Shown here one piece after another: positions 49,617 through 57,624 of a stretch of 64,000 bases of DNA. Below the pieces are notes generated by a model that did not search any database, had not been told where the DNA came from, and saw nothing but the letters and a program-made list of their open reading frames with translations. How positions within the stretch are numbered: the first letter of the stretch is position 1; each line of letters begins with the position of its first letter. The DNA comes from Companilactobacillus baiquanensis (GTDB lineage: Bacteria; Bacillota; Bacilli; Lactobacillales; Lactobacillaceae), in the NCBI RefSeq assembly GCF_003946605.1, contig NZ_RHOQ01000008.1:1-64000 (forward strand). The letters are read 5' to 3'. The translations under genes were made by a program, and so were the position numbers.

Positions 49617-49919
49617 CTAAAACCAAATCGGCAACATGAAACTAGCTACCGCCTCTGCATCATACTTAACAGCCCTAGGTTTTAATTGACCATATAGTTC
49701 AACTAAAGCTTTGGGAAAATTTTCTTTATTTTTAAAATAATAAAGCGATATTTCTTTACATAATTTAGTTGCTACCAAGTCACAATAATTATCTTTTTCT
49801 AATTGAGTCGCATACTTTAATAACATTTTCTTTGCAGCAGGTAGTTTTTTAATTTCTTCATCTGAATAAGCTTTACTAATTTGATCTAACATCAATTCAA
49901 CGTCTTTATCTTTACTCAA
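49617..49919 (-). CDS. Bacteriocin immunity protein-like (enterocin A immunity type)
   Basis: A 100-residue soluble helical protein: ELMLDQISKAYSDEEIKKLPAAKKMLLKYATQLEKDNYCDLVATKLCKEISLYYF and a final helix segment. The length and helix pattern resemble the EntA_Immun four-helix bundle that protects cells from class IIa bacteriocins by acting on the mannose PTS. No bacteriocin precursor or export gene is nearby. Orphan immunity genes of this sort are frequent in lactobacilli. Recognition is moderate only. Confidence 0.55.
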   Translation of the reverse strand: MSKDKDVELMLDQISKAYSDEEIKKLPAAKKMLLKYATQLEKDNYCDLVATKLCKEISLYYFKNKENFPKALVELYGQLKPRAVKYDAEAVASFMLPIWF

Positions 49920-49963
49920 AGTAATTCATTCCTCTCTGAACACTTTTACAAATTTAGCACTTA

Positions 49964-50887
49964 TTAAATTAATTGAACACCAGTAACTTTACATGAACCA
50001 TCTTGATAGATAAATACTGCTCCATATAAATTTTCATTAAGTTTTACTTCTGTGTTCCCAGAAAAGAATAATCTCTTAGCTTCGATTTCACCAATAATTG
50101 AATCCTTAGTAAAAACTGTCACACTGGCAAGATTTGTTTTCAATGGATATCCGGTCCTAGAATCGATCACATGGTGATATTTTTTCCCATTTATTTCTAA
50201 AAATCTCTCATATATACCTGTGGTGACAGCAGAACAGGCTGGTAATCTAACATTTCCTAAAGAAATTCCTCTGTCATTTAGAGGACTTTGAATACCGATG
50301 ATCCATTTTTTATCAGCATGCAAACTGTCTCCAACAAATAATAAATTGCCACCTAGATCTATAATTCCAGAATTTATGCCTAATGATCTCCATAAATCTC
50401 TAATACGATCAGCAATATAGCCTTTAGCAATACCCCCAAGGTCCAGCTCCATCCCAGAATATTTCAAAAATACAGCTAGATTATTATCATCTAGTTGTAT
50501 TTGAAATGGGTCAATTAACTTCATCTTCGCCTGAATATCTTTATCATTCGGCTTGTTAGCACCTGCAAAACCGATTTTCCATAATTTAACTAATGGCCCT
50601 ATGGCTGCGTTAAAGCCAAAATTATCGCGGCTATATTGCACGGCTTTTTTTATCAAATAATACGTAGCCGAGCTGACTTGAACTGGCATTTCCCCAGCAA
50701 AATGATTAACTTTCATAACTTCTGAATTAGTCCGATTTACTGTAAATAGATCTTCAAAATACTTTATCAAGTCAACTGACTTTTCAAGTGCCAGATCATT
50801 ATTAGTTCCAATAACAGTCAAATTTATTTGTGTCCCTAGTGCATAGATACTCTTTTGAATTTTTTTCTGCGATAGATTATTTATCAT
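49964..50887 (-). CDS. apbE: FAD:protein FMN transferase
   Basis: A 307-residue ApbE-family flavin transferase that attaches FMN from FAD to a Ser/Thr in a Dxx(S/T)GA(S/T) motif of target proteins. Family blocks: YALGTQINLTVIG, LVKLWKIGF, LDLGGIAKGYIADRIRDLW, INSGIIDLGGNLLFVG, SAVTTGIYERF and YHHVIDSRTGYPL with the metal-site Asp. There is no signal peptide or lipobox, so it works in the cytosol. The ATG at 50887 lies inside the end of the PAS gene (overlap 11 bases); a GTG at 50902 is an alternative. That gene encodes two copies of the target motif. Confidence 0.93.
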   Translation of the reverse strand: MINNLSQKKIQKSIYALGTQINLTVIGTNNDLALEKSVDLIKYFEDLFTVNRTNSEVMKVNHFAGEMPVQVSSATYYLIKKAVQYSRDNFGFNAAIGPLVKLWKIGFAGANKPNDKDIQAKMKLIDPFQIQLDDNNLAVFLKYSGMELDLGGIAKGYIADRIRDLWRSLGINSGIIDLGGNLLFVGDSLHADKKWIIGIQSPLNDRGISLGNVRLPACSAVTTGIYERFLEINGKKYHHVIDSRTGYPLKTNLASVTVFTKDSIIGEIEAKRLFFSGNTEVKLNENLYGAVFIYQDGSCKVTGVQLI

Positions 50888-51380
50888 CGTGTTTTGAAGC
50901 ACCTGTCATTGCATCGGGGATCGGTTTTTTAACCCCATCATGCTTTGATGCGCCAGTTGTAGCATCTGGTTTATCTGAAACTAATTCTTTGATGTGACTA
51001 ATATCGCCTGTAAATTCCATCGTTCCTAAATAATTCTTGTCTTCATCGCGAATCGCAAAATATTGAATATAAACTAATTTACCATCCAAAGGCATACACA
51101 TTTCGTATTGATCTTCTTGGCCGTTCTTAAATGAATCAATCACTTTTTTTACAAATGGCAAAACTTTAGCTGGATGGCATTCCTCAACTGTTTCTCCCAA
51201 AATATCTACTGAACGTTTGTGTACACGATCCTTTTTGTCTGAGAAATAACGAAAATGATCAGTTTGATCGATAAAATCAACTTCAAAAGGTAATGTATTA
51301 AAAATTTGCTGAATTTCTTTTAATGACAATCTTCCAGTCTTAAAATTTACATATCCATCTTTAAATTCTGGTTCTGACAT
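50877..51380 (-). CDS. PAS-domain protein with two C-terminal flavinylation motifs
   Basis: A 167-residue protein from ATG 51380 (GGGAGTGG upstream). Residues about 20-130 are a PAS domain of the kind that ends DUF438/hemerythrin sensors (IFNTLPFEVDFIDQTDHFRYFSDKKDRVHKRS, then KLVYIQYFAIRDEDKNYLGTMEFTGDI). The tail carries DATTGASKHD and DAMTGASKHD (Asp139-Ser145 and Asp156-Ser162), both fitting the ApbE target motif. The ApbE gene overlaps the 3' end. No signal peptide. I infer a cytosolic PAS protein carrying two covalent FMN groups; its role (redox sensing or electron transfer) is unknown. Confidence 0.8.
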   Translation of the reverse strand: MSEPEFKDGYVNFKTGRLSLKEIQQIFNTLPFEVDFIDQTDHFRYFSDKKDRVHKRSVDILGETVEECHPAKVLPFVKKVIDSFKNGQEDQYEMCMPLDGKLVYIQYFAIRDEDKNYLGTMEFTGDISHIKELVSDKPDATTGASKHDGVKKPIPDAMTGASKHDDK

Positions 51381-51465
51381 AATATCCACTCCCTAATTAG
51401 TAATATCATTCACAATCTCATTCTATTATAATAAGTTCTGACTTACCAGAAAGGACGCAAATAAC

Positions 51466-52299
51466 TTGAATTCATTTAATACCTTTTTTAAAAATATCTT
51501 CTTTAAAGTAAATTGGGAAAATTTAGTACAGCACATCTTATCCGTTATAACGCAGTTAGTTCTTCTAACTATCGTTTTACTTTTAATAAATTGGATCGGT
51601 AAAAAAATTATTCGACGTATCTTCAAAAATAATTTAAAACTAAGTAAAAACCCGATTCCTCAAAACAAACTGGACACGATTTATACGATCGTCTTAAACA
51701 TTTTTCGTTACGTTTTACTATTCTTTTGGATCTACGCCATTCTCTCAGCCATCGGTATTCCTGTCGGTACTTTGATAGCTGGTGCTGGGATATTTAGTTT
51801 AGCAATTGGACTTGGTGCCCAGGGATTCGTCTCTGATATGGTCAACGGTTTTTTTATTTTGCTTGAGCAACAAATAAGTGTTGGCGATACGATTCAGGTC
51901 AACAATATCGAAGGTATCGTAACTTACGTTGGGATCAGAACCACCCAAATTAAAAGCACTGATGGCACACTTAACTTTATTCCTAACCGAAATATAACTG
52001 TCGTCAGCAATAAATCACGTAACGACATGCAAGCTTTGATAGAAATACCCGTTTACACCAATTCACCATTTGAGGAAATAAAAAAAGTTATCCGAGAAGT
52101 TAATGCAACATTAAGCATTAAAAGTCTTCAGATAACTAAAGCACCTACTGTATTAGGATTTTCAACTTTAAATGATGGGACGCTTGTTTTACAAGTCCAA
52201 GCTTTTACTAAACATGGTTCTCAATATGCCGTTAAAAATTTACTACTAAGAAAATACTTGGTAGCTCTAAATGAAGCTGGGATAAAATTACCTAAATAA
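51466..52299 (+). CDS. Small-conductance mechanosensitive channel (MscS family)
   Basis: A 277-residue channel with three N-terminal membrane helices and an MscS beta/alpha-beta domain. The pore-lining helix reads IPVGTLIAGAGIFSLAIGLGAQGFVSDMVNGFFILLEQQISVGD with the Gly/Ala packing pattern of TM3, and the beta domain begins IQVNNIEGIVTYVGIRTT. It releases solutes on hypo-osmotic shock. Translation begins at TTG 51466 with AAAGGA about 11 bases upstream. The 3' end overlaps the convergent CPBP gene by eight bases, with no terminator between. Confidence 0.92.
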   Translation: MNSFNTFFKNIFFKVNWENLVQHILSVITQLVLLTIVLLLINWIGKKIIRRIFKNNLKLSKNPIPQNKLDTIYTIVLNIFRYVLLFFWIYAILSAIGIPVGTLIAGAGIFSLAIGLGAQGFVSDMVNGFFILLEQQISVGDTIQVNNIEGIVTYVGIRTTQIKSTDGTLNFIPNRNITVVSNKSRNDMQALIEIPVYTNSPFEEIKKVIREVNATLSIKSLQITKAPTVLGFSTLNDGTLVLQVQAFTKHGSQYAVKNLLLRKYLVALNEAGIKLPK

Positions 52300-52975
52300 G
52301 AACTAAAACAAATCCAATTAAATTACCCAAACTATGAACGACAATTGGATAAATCAAGTTATCATCAGTAATTTCGTAAATAATTGCAAATAACACTAAA
52401 TCACTGTAAGTGAAAATCGCCAAAGTTGTAAAATCAGAGATACTTGTGACGTGATACAGCATGAATAGAATCGTTGCTAGAAGAATTGATAAAATACTAA
52501 TTACTAATTTATTAAATTTAAGTCTCTCTAACAGGCCTTTAAAGATGACTTTCTGAAACAAATACTGAAAAATGATTTCTTCCATTATCGGACCAACGAT
52601 CACAACCATAATAAACATGAAAATAAGTCCTAAAAGATTACTATTTCCATGTAAAACATTTTCAACATGTCCTTGGTTTGCAGATTGTACTGTAAAAATA
52701 TTTTGTAGAATAATTTGCAGCCCAAAATCTAAGATCACAAATAATGGTATTAGCCAGAGTTTTCTCCTATTTTTACTAATATCATCTAGATTTAAGATCA
52801 TTGCATCGGTCAATGAAAACAGCGCCATTGCGCAGGCAAGATATTCCAGTAAAACGACAATATCACTAGATGTATTTTGTGAAGTTATTGGCCGTAACCA
52901 TGAATACAGAAATTCTGCTGAAACTAAATAAACCACTATTGAAATTATTAATTGTCGCACCCGAATACGTTGCAT
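52292..52975 (-). CDS. CPBP-family intramembrane protease with variant motif
   Basis: A 227-residue membrane protein with six or seven helices. Motif 1 is PIMEEIIFQYLF (Glu132-Glu133, with Gln137 in place of the usual Arg of EExxxR), motif 2 is FMLYH (His175) and motif 3 is VVHSLGN (His214, Asn218). These form the metal-dependent Abi/CAAX (type II) active site. Such proteins often confer bacteriocin self-immunity in lactobacilli; the immunity-like gene at 49617 is nearby but not adjacent. Convergent with mscS. Confidence 0.8.
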   Translation of the reverse strand: MQRIRVRQLIISIVVYLVSAEFLYSWLRPITSQNTSSDIVVLLEYLACAMALFSLTDAMILNLDDISKNRRKLWLIPLFVILDFGLQIILQNIFTVQSANQGHVENVLHGNSNLLGLIFMFIMVVIVGPIMEEIIFQYLFQKVIFKGLLERLKFNKLVISILSILLATILFMLYHVTSISDFTTLAIFTYSDLVLFAIIYEITDDNLIYPIVVHSLGNLIGFVLVLI

Positions 52976-53078
52976 AAATTTATATCCTCATCCATCATTT
53001 TCATAAAATTCTTTATTATAGACATTTTTCTATTTTGATTGTAAACTAAATTAACTCTAACTAGGAAAGAAATGTTAT

Positions 53079-53807
53079 ATGAACAAAAGTATCCTTTTAC
53101 TTGGATTAGTTGTCGTTGGTGGAATTGCCATCAACGAATCGAACTCCAATACTGCTAACAACATCAAAGAAGAGGTCTCAAGTAAAGCGCATAACGCTGC
53201 TTCTTATGCACAATCTAAAATGAATGATTTCATTCAAAATGAACAAACAAACCAAACTAGTTCAACTAACGATCCCGTAAATCAAAAAACTAAAACAGCC
53301 TCAGAAAGTCAAACTACATCAGCTGATCAAACTCCAATTTTATCAATCATGGATGGATTTTCAGTCGATAACACATACTATTATCATTTCACCAAAGAAA
53401 CTCCGGCAGCTGTTAGACAAATCTTTAAAAATGCTGTCAGTGCTTATAATGATACTGGCTTAGTTAACTTAGTCGCTGGTAAAGGTACTTCTAAACAAAA
53501 TCGAATCACCTTTTCAATTTACTATAAAGACGAAGGCGCAACCACTTCTACTGTGGAACTAGGTACTGGTGGACCTAAATTAATTTACAACACTGCCGAC
53601 GTTAATAAACACGCCATCAATCATGCAACGGCTTCAATCAATTTAAACTATTCTGAATCCGTTACAACATCCGTAGCGATGCACGAAGTTGGTCACGCCT
53701 TAGGTTTGGATCACAGCGATGACATGAATTCCGTCATGTATCCAACTAATAAAAATGTCACTCAATTATCCCAAGGTGATATAGATGGCTTGAAGAATAT
53801 TTATTAA
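53079..53807 (+). CDS. Secreted matrixin-type metalloprotease
   Basis: A 242-residue exported protein. The hydrophobic N terminus (about residues 4-18) is a signal or anchor, residues 20-88 are a low-complexity Ser/Thr/Gln/Asn linker, and residues 88-242 form an M10-like catalytic domain. The zinc site is HEVGHALGLDH (His202, Glu203, His206, His212) with the Met-turn SVMYP (Met220). There is no propeptide cysteine switch. Small matrixins of this kind occur in lactobacilli, with substrate unknown. GGAAAGAAAT precedes the ATG. Repeat A copy 5 separates it from the convergent MocR gene. Confidence 0.85.
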   Translation: MNKSILLLGLVVVGGIAINESNSNTANNIKEEVSSKAHNAASYAQSKMNDFIQNEQTNQTSSTNDPVNQKTKTASESQTTSADQTPILSIMDGFSVDNTYYYHFTKETPAAVRQIFKNAVSAYNDTGLVNLVAGKGTSKQNRITFSIYYKDEGATTSTVELGTGGPKLIYNTADVNKHAINHATASINLNYSESVTTSVAMHEVGHALGLDHSDDMNSVMYPTNKNVTQLSQGDIDGLKNIY

Positions 53808-53810
53808 AAC

Positions 53811-53975
53811 GAGGTGTGTGACAAAACTATTTTATTCCGAAATATGCAGCATAAACGTGGAATAAAACATAGCTTTTTCCGCTTAAAACGAAAAGATCCA
53901 GTAATCTAAAATCAGATTACTGGATCTTTTCGCCTTAATGCTCGAAAGCTGAACACGTTTTATCCCACTCTCGAT
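53811..53975 (-). repeat. Repeat A copy 5 (complete)
   Basis: Read on the minus strand: CGAGAGTGGGATAAAACGTG, TTCAGCTTTCGAGCATTAAG, core hairpin CGAAAAGATCCAGTAATCT / AGATTACTGGATCTTTTCG with GATTTT loop, GCGGAAAAAGCTATG, TTTTATTCCACGTTTATG, CTGCATATTTCGG and a decayed outer arm. Almost identical to copy 2, but the arm change ACAAAAC to ATAAAAC is matched opposite (TTTGTTCC to TTTATTCC). The last codons and stop of the MocR gene (53960-53973) lie in this element. Confidence 0.9.
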
Positions 53976-55414
53976 TTTGTTATTATAGATAATTTCTCCA
54001 TTGCTCTTGCAAATTCTTCACTATCAACATATGCAAATGACAATCTTAAAGAATGATTTTCTTTGAAATCATATATATCACCAGGATTCAGTAAGATATT
54101 TTCTTTAATGGCTTCTTCAAAAAGTCGTTCAATTTTAATATCCTTCTTAAAAGTTAACCAAATGTAAAATCCACCAGATGGTTTATTCCAGCTGGCCAAA
54201 TTAGAAAAATATTTTTTTAAACTTTGAAGTGCCTGATCACGGTGCTTTTTTAATTCTATTTTTAATTCCTCTAAATATTGATCATATAAACCACTATTCA
54301 AGAATTCTACCAACGCCCACTGCGATAAGGAACTTGCACCATAGTCCATCTGCATTTTTACATCGCCCAATCTTTGAACAATTGGTTCTGAAGCGACTAC
54401 CCAACCAATTCTTAAACCTGGTGCCAAAGTCTTAGAAGATGTTCCTAGATAAATTACAGTTCCGTTGCTATCCATAGATTTTAGCGGTGGTATTGATCCA
54501 TTATAATTGAGTTCTTGATACGCTCCATCTTCAATAATTGGGAGCCTATTTTCTAAACAAAAATTCATCAGTTCCTGTCTTCTTGCTTTAGTCATAGTTA
54601 TACCTGTGGGGTTTTGATTGGTCGGAATCGTATATAAAATACTATTTTGTTTTCCACTTGTGGATAATTTCCAATACTCTAAGCCTTTTTCGTCCATAGG
54701 TATACCTTTTAAATTCATCCCCGCAGATTGAAACATTTGTAAAGATTTTAAATAACTAGGTGCTTCGGTATAAACATCGCTATTTTTCTGTAATAAAGAC
54801 ACTGCTATCAATTGCAGTGCTTGAAGTGAACCAGACGTTATCAAAATATTTTCTGGTTTAGCAATTATGCCTGATTTGGCAATATGTTTAGCAATTGCCT
54901 GTCTCAATTCCAATAATCCTAAATTCTCTAAATATCCTAAAGAACTGATCTTTGAACCTATTTTATTCAAAACATCATTCCACATACTTTTTGAAAATAG
55001 TCTGGGATCAATTTCACCGGTACCAATTCTAATAACATCAGGTTCAAATTCCAGCTTATTAATAGCTTGGACAATCATATTGTTTTCTTGAAAATAACCT
55101 GATGATAGATATTCATTCCATTCTGCTGTATTCGGTAAAAGTAACGACCAAGTGTTGCTTATAATCCTTGTTCCAGCGCCAAACCGTCCTGAAATGATCC
55201 CATAGGAAGTTAATTCTTCAATTGCCGTTATAACGGTACTTCGATTAACTTTGAATAACTCAGCTAATGCTCTTTGGGAAGGCAGAATAGTCCCCACTTT
55301 CCATTCTCCATTCGATACTTTATTACAAACAAATTGAACGATTTGCTTATAGATTGGAATATTACTAGTCTTATTCGGTTGCCAATGAATTTGAATAGGT
55401 GAAATTTTTTTCAT
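53960..55414 (-). CDS. MocR/PdxR-type regulator (GntR HTH fused to aminotransferase fold)
   Basis: A 484-residue fusion protein. Residues 1-75 are a GntR winged helix (IPIYKQIVQFVCNKVSNGEWKVGTILPSQRALAELFKVNRSTVITAIEEL), the rest a fold-type I aminotransferase domain with ILITSGSLQALQLIA, IPTNQNPTG and the PLP lysine in YLGTSSKTLAPGLRIGW. Divergent from a LysE-type exporter with two direct repeats between, it probably controls that exporter in response to an amino acid bound through PLP. The C-terminal residues SRVG and the stop are encoded by repeat A copy 5. Confidence 0.92.
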   Translation of the reverse strand: MKKISPIQIHWQPNKTSNIPIYKQIVQFVCNKVSNGEWKVGTILPSQRALAELFKVNRSTVITAIEELTSYGIISGRFGAGTRIISNTWSLLLPNTAEWNEYLSSGYFQENNMIVQAINKLEFEPDVIRIGTGEIDPRLFSKSMWNDVLNKIGSKISSLGYLENLGLLELRQAIAKHIAKSGIIAKPENILITSGSLQALQLIAVSLLQKNSDVYTEAPSYLKSLQMFQSAGMNLKGIPMDEKGLEYWKLSTSGKQNSILYTIPTNQNPTGITMTKARRQELMNFCLENRLPIIEDGAYQELNYNGSIPPLKSMDSNGTVIYLGTSSKTLAPGLRIGWVVASEPIVQRLGDVKMQMDYGASSLSQWALVEFLNSGLYDQYLEELKIELKKHRDQALQSLKKYFSNLASWNKPSGGFYIWLTFKKDIKIERLFEEAIKENILLNPGDIYDFKENHSLRLSFAYVDSEEFARAMEKLSIITKSRVG

Positions 55415-55426
55415 AATAATTTTTCC

Positions 55427-55463
55427 TTTTGGTTGGGTACAAATTGGTATTTTGGTTGGTTAC
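55427..55463. promoter_or_regulatory. MocR direct-repeat operator
   Basis: TTTTGGTTGGGTAC (55427-55440) and TTTTGGTTGGTTAC (55450-55463), spaced 23 bases (about two helical turns) start to start. Direct repeats at this spacing are typical of MocR/PdxR/GabR targets. Confidence 0.7.
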
Positions 55464-55550
55464 TTATCACTAAGTTCACCTTATAATCGTAAAAGTGATA
55501 ATAAATCATTTTTAATTATACGTAATTTGGCTGGTAAGGAGTAAGATAAA

Positions 55551-56159
55551 ATGCATTTTTTCTTTCAAGGATTAACTATGGGATTAGCTTATGTCGCACC
55601 TATCGGCATGCAAAATTTATTTGTAATCAATTCAGCTTTAACACACACTAGGCGTCGAGCACTATTAACCACTTTCATCGTAATATTCTTTGATATAGCT
55701 TTGTCCATTAGCTGTTTCTTTGGCATTGGTTTAGTTATGAAAAACTACAAATGGCTGCAATTGGTGATCCTGTTACTCGGGAGTTTAATTGTGATATATA
55801 TTGGAATTGGACTATTGAGACCTAATAAATCAGAAATTCATAATACAAGATCCCCTTCTTCAATTAAAAAAACCACTACCAAGGCATTCATAGTAACTTG
55901 GGCCAACCCGCAGGCAATTATCGACGGTACTATGATGCTGGGAGCCTTTAATGCAACACTTCCAGTATCGAGCTCTACTCCGTTTATTACTGGTGTGGCA
56001 TCGGCTTCTTTAATCTGGTTTACCAGTTTGACCTTGATAATATCTATGTTCAGTAATTGGTTTAATCCGAAAGTATTAAGATACATAAATATTATTTGTG
56101 GCTCCATCATCATAATTTATGGATTAAAATTACTATATAGTTTTCTAACAATAATTTAA
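55551..56159 (+). CDS. LysE/ArgO-family amino acid exporter
   Basis: A 202-residue membrane protein with six helices: FQGLTMGLAYVAPIGMQNLFVINSALTH is the LysE signature, followed by the loop with a Ser/Thr-rich stretch (EIHNTRSPSSIKKTTTKAF) and WANPQAIIDGTMMLGA. It likely exports lysine, arginine or a similar amino acid or analogue. The gene is divergent from the MocR regulator and shares its operator region. GTAAGGAGTAAGATAAA provides a good ribosome binding site. No terminator seen before the downstream T-box promoter. Confidence 0.9.
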   Translation: MHFFFQGLTMGLAYVAPIGMQNLFVINSALTHTRRRALLTTFIVIFFDIALSISCFFGIGLVMKNYKWLQLVILLLGSLIVIYIGIGLLRPNKSEIHNTRSPSSIKKTTTKAFIVTWANPQAIIDGTMMLGAFNATLPVSSSTPFITGVASASLIWFTSLTLIISMFSNWFNPKVLRYINIICGSIIIIYGLKLLYSFLTII

Positions 56160-56221
56160 TTTTCTGAACTTTATTTTAAAATAACTGTTTACATTTCAAA
56201 AAATAATGCTAGTATAAATGT

Positions 56222-56504
56222 CACAAGATAAAGACGACAAGAAAGAAGAGTAAGTTTAATTAACCTGACAGTGAATTGGGAATGGTGAGAACCCAAGCAG
56301 CGTTGGTTATTCCGAATAACCCTTTCTTATGTTTCTAACTGAAATGGTATTACCAAAGTAGGTTTAGACGTAACCGATACGTTACCATCGGCAGAGTATA
56401 GATGTTTTGTACTCTTATTGAGCTGGCTTATTTTTGATAAGCAACTTGGGTGGTACCGCGAAAGTCTTTCGTCCCTTTTATTAGGGATGAAAGACTTTTT
56501 TTAT
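56222..56504 (+). ncRNA. T-box leader of asnA
   Basis: A 280-base leader with the T-box sequence GGGTGGTACCGCG (56448-56460), preceded by a long Stem I region and followed by a terminator GTCTTTCGTCCCT / AGGGATGAAAGAC with T7 (56464-56502). The base of Stem I may pair AAGAAAG (56239) with CTTTCTT (56322-56328); an AAC triplet at 56318-56320 next to it is a fitting Asn specifier. Uncharged tRNA-Asn would favour antitermination and asnA expression. A likely promoter is TTTACA (56188) with TATAAA (56213). Confidence 0.92.
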
Positions 56505-56550
56505 TGCCTGTCTTTTATCGACTAAATTAAAAAATGAAGGAGACCTACCT

Positions 56551-57558
56551 ATGCATTTAACAATTCCTGAATCATATGATCCAAAACTATCAATCATCGA
56601 TACACAAAAAGCGATCCGTTATATTCGTGAAACTTTCCAAGACGAATTTGGTAAGGAGCTCAATCTATCACGTTTATCAGCTCCTATGTTCGTTGAAAAA
56701 TCTACTGGTTTAAACGATAACTTGAATGGTGTTGAAACTCCTGTTTCATTTACTATGCAAGATATCCCTGACCAAACAATTGAAATCGTTCACTCACTAG
56801 CTAAGTGGAAACGTGTTGCTTTAAAACGTTATGGTTTCGGCATGCACACAGGTCTCTATACAAATATGAATGCTATCAGAAAAGACGAAGATCTTGATAA
56901 CATCCACTCTATCTACGTTGATCAATGGGATTGGGAAAAAGTAATCGCCAAAGATGAAAGAAATACTCAAACTCTAAAAGATACTGTTAAAACTATTTTC
57001 AAAGTAATCAAACATATGGAACATGAAGTTTGGTATAAATTCCCCGAAGCAGTTTATCATTTACCTGACGAAATTCACTTCGTTACAACTCAAGAACTTG
57101 AAGACAGATTCCCAGATATGACTCCAAAGGAGCGTGAAAATGCTATTACTAAGGAACTTGGCTGTGTCTTCCTAATGCAAATCGGTGGCAAAATGAAATC
57201 TGGCAAGCGTCATGACGGCCGTGCTCCTGACTATGACGATTGGAAATTAAATGGTGATATTTTATTCTGGTATGAACCTTTACAAATGGCCTTAGAAATC
57301 TCAAGTATGGGTATTCGTGTTAGTGAAGAATCAATGAAAGAACAATTAAAGGAAGCTGGCGCTGAAGATCGTCTGAAACTTCCATATCACCAAATGCTAG
57401 AAAATGGCGAACTACCATACACAATTGGTGGTGGTATCGGACAATCACGTCTATGTATGTTACTACTTGGCAAAGCTCACGTTGGTGAAGTTCAAGCTAG
57501 TGTCTGGCCACAAGATATGATCGATAAATGTTATGAACACAAGATTCAAATTTTGTAA
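56551..57558 (+). CDS. asnA: Aspartate-ammonia ligase
   Basis: A 335-residue class II aminoacyl-tRNA-synthetase-like enzyme that makes asparagine from aspartate, ammonia and ATP. Key blocks: [82 protein letters not shown] and [23 protein letters not shown]. The length is typical. It is controlled by an upstream T-box, so it is induced by asparagine shortage. AsnB (46098) gives the cell a second, glutamine-dependent route. Confidence 0.97.
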   Translation: MHLTIPESYDPKLSIIDTQKAIRYIRETFQDEFGKELNLSRLSAPMFVEKSTGLNDNLNGVETPVSFTMQDIPDQTIEIVHSLAKWKRVALKRYGFGMHTGLYTNMNAIRKDEDLDNIHSIYVDQWDWEKVIAKDERNTQTLKDTVKTIFKVIKHMEHEVWYKFPEAVYHLPDEIHFVTTQELEDRFPDMTPKERENAITKELGCVFLMQIGGKMKSGKRHDGRAPDYDDWKLNGDILFWYEPLQMALEISSMGIRVSEESMKEQLKEAGAEDRLKLPYHQMLENGELPYTIGGGIGQSRLCMLLLGKAHVGEVQASVWPQDMIDKCYEHKIQIL

Positions 57559-57564
57559 TCCAAA

Positions 57565-57624
57565 ATAAAAAAACGGATATCCGCTGGAAACTTTTTATAG
57601 TTTCTAACAGTTATCCGTTTTTTA
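57565..57624. terminator. Bidirectional terminator, family C copy 3
   Basis: AAAAAACGGATA / TATCCGTTTTTT arms with inner GGAAAC / GTTTC pairing; the inner part AAACTTTTTATAGTTT resembles 17547 and 22481. Between asnA and the convergent OYE gene. Confidence 0.9.
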
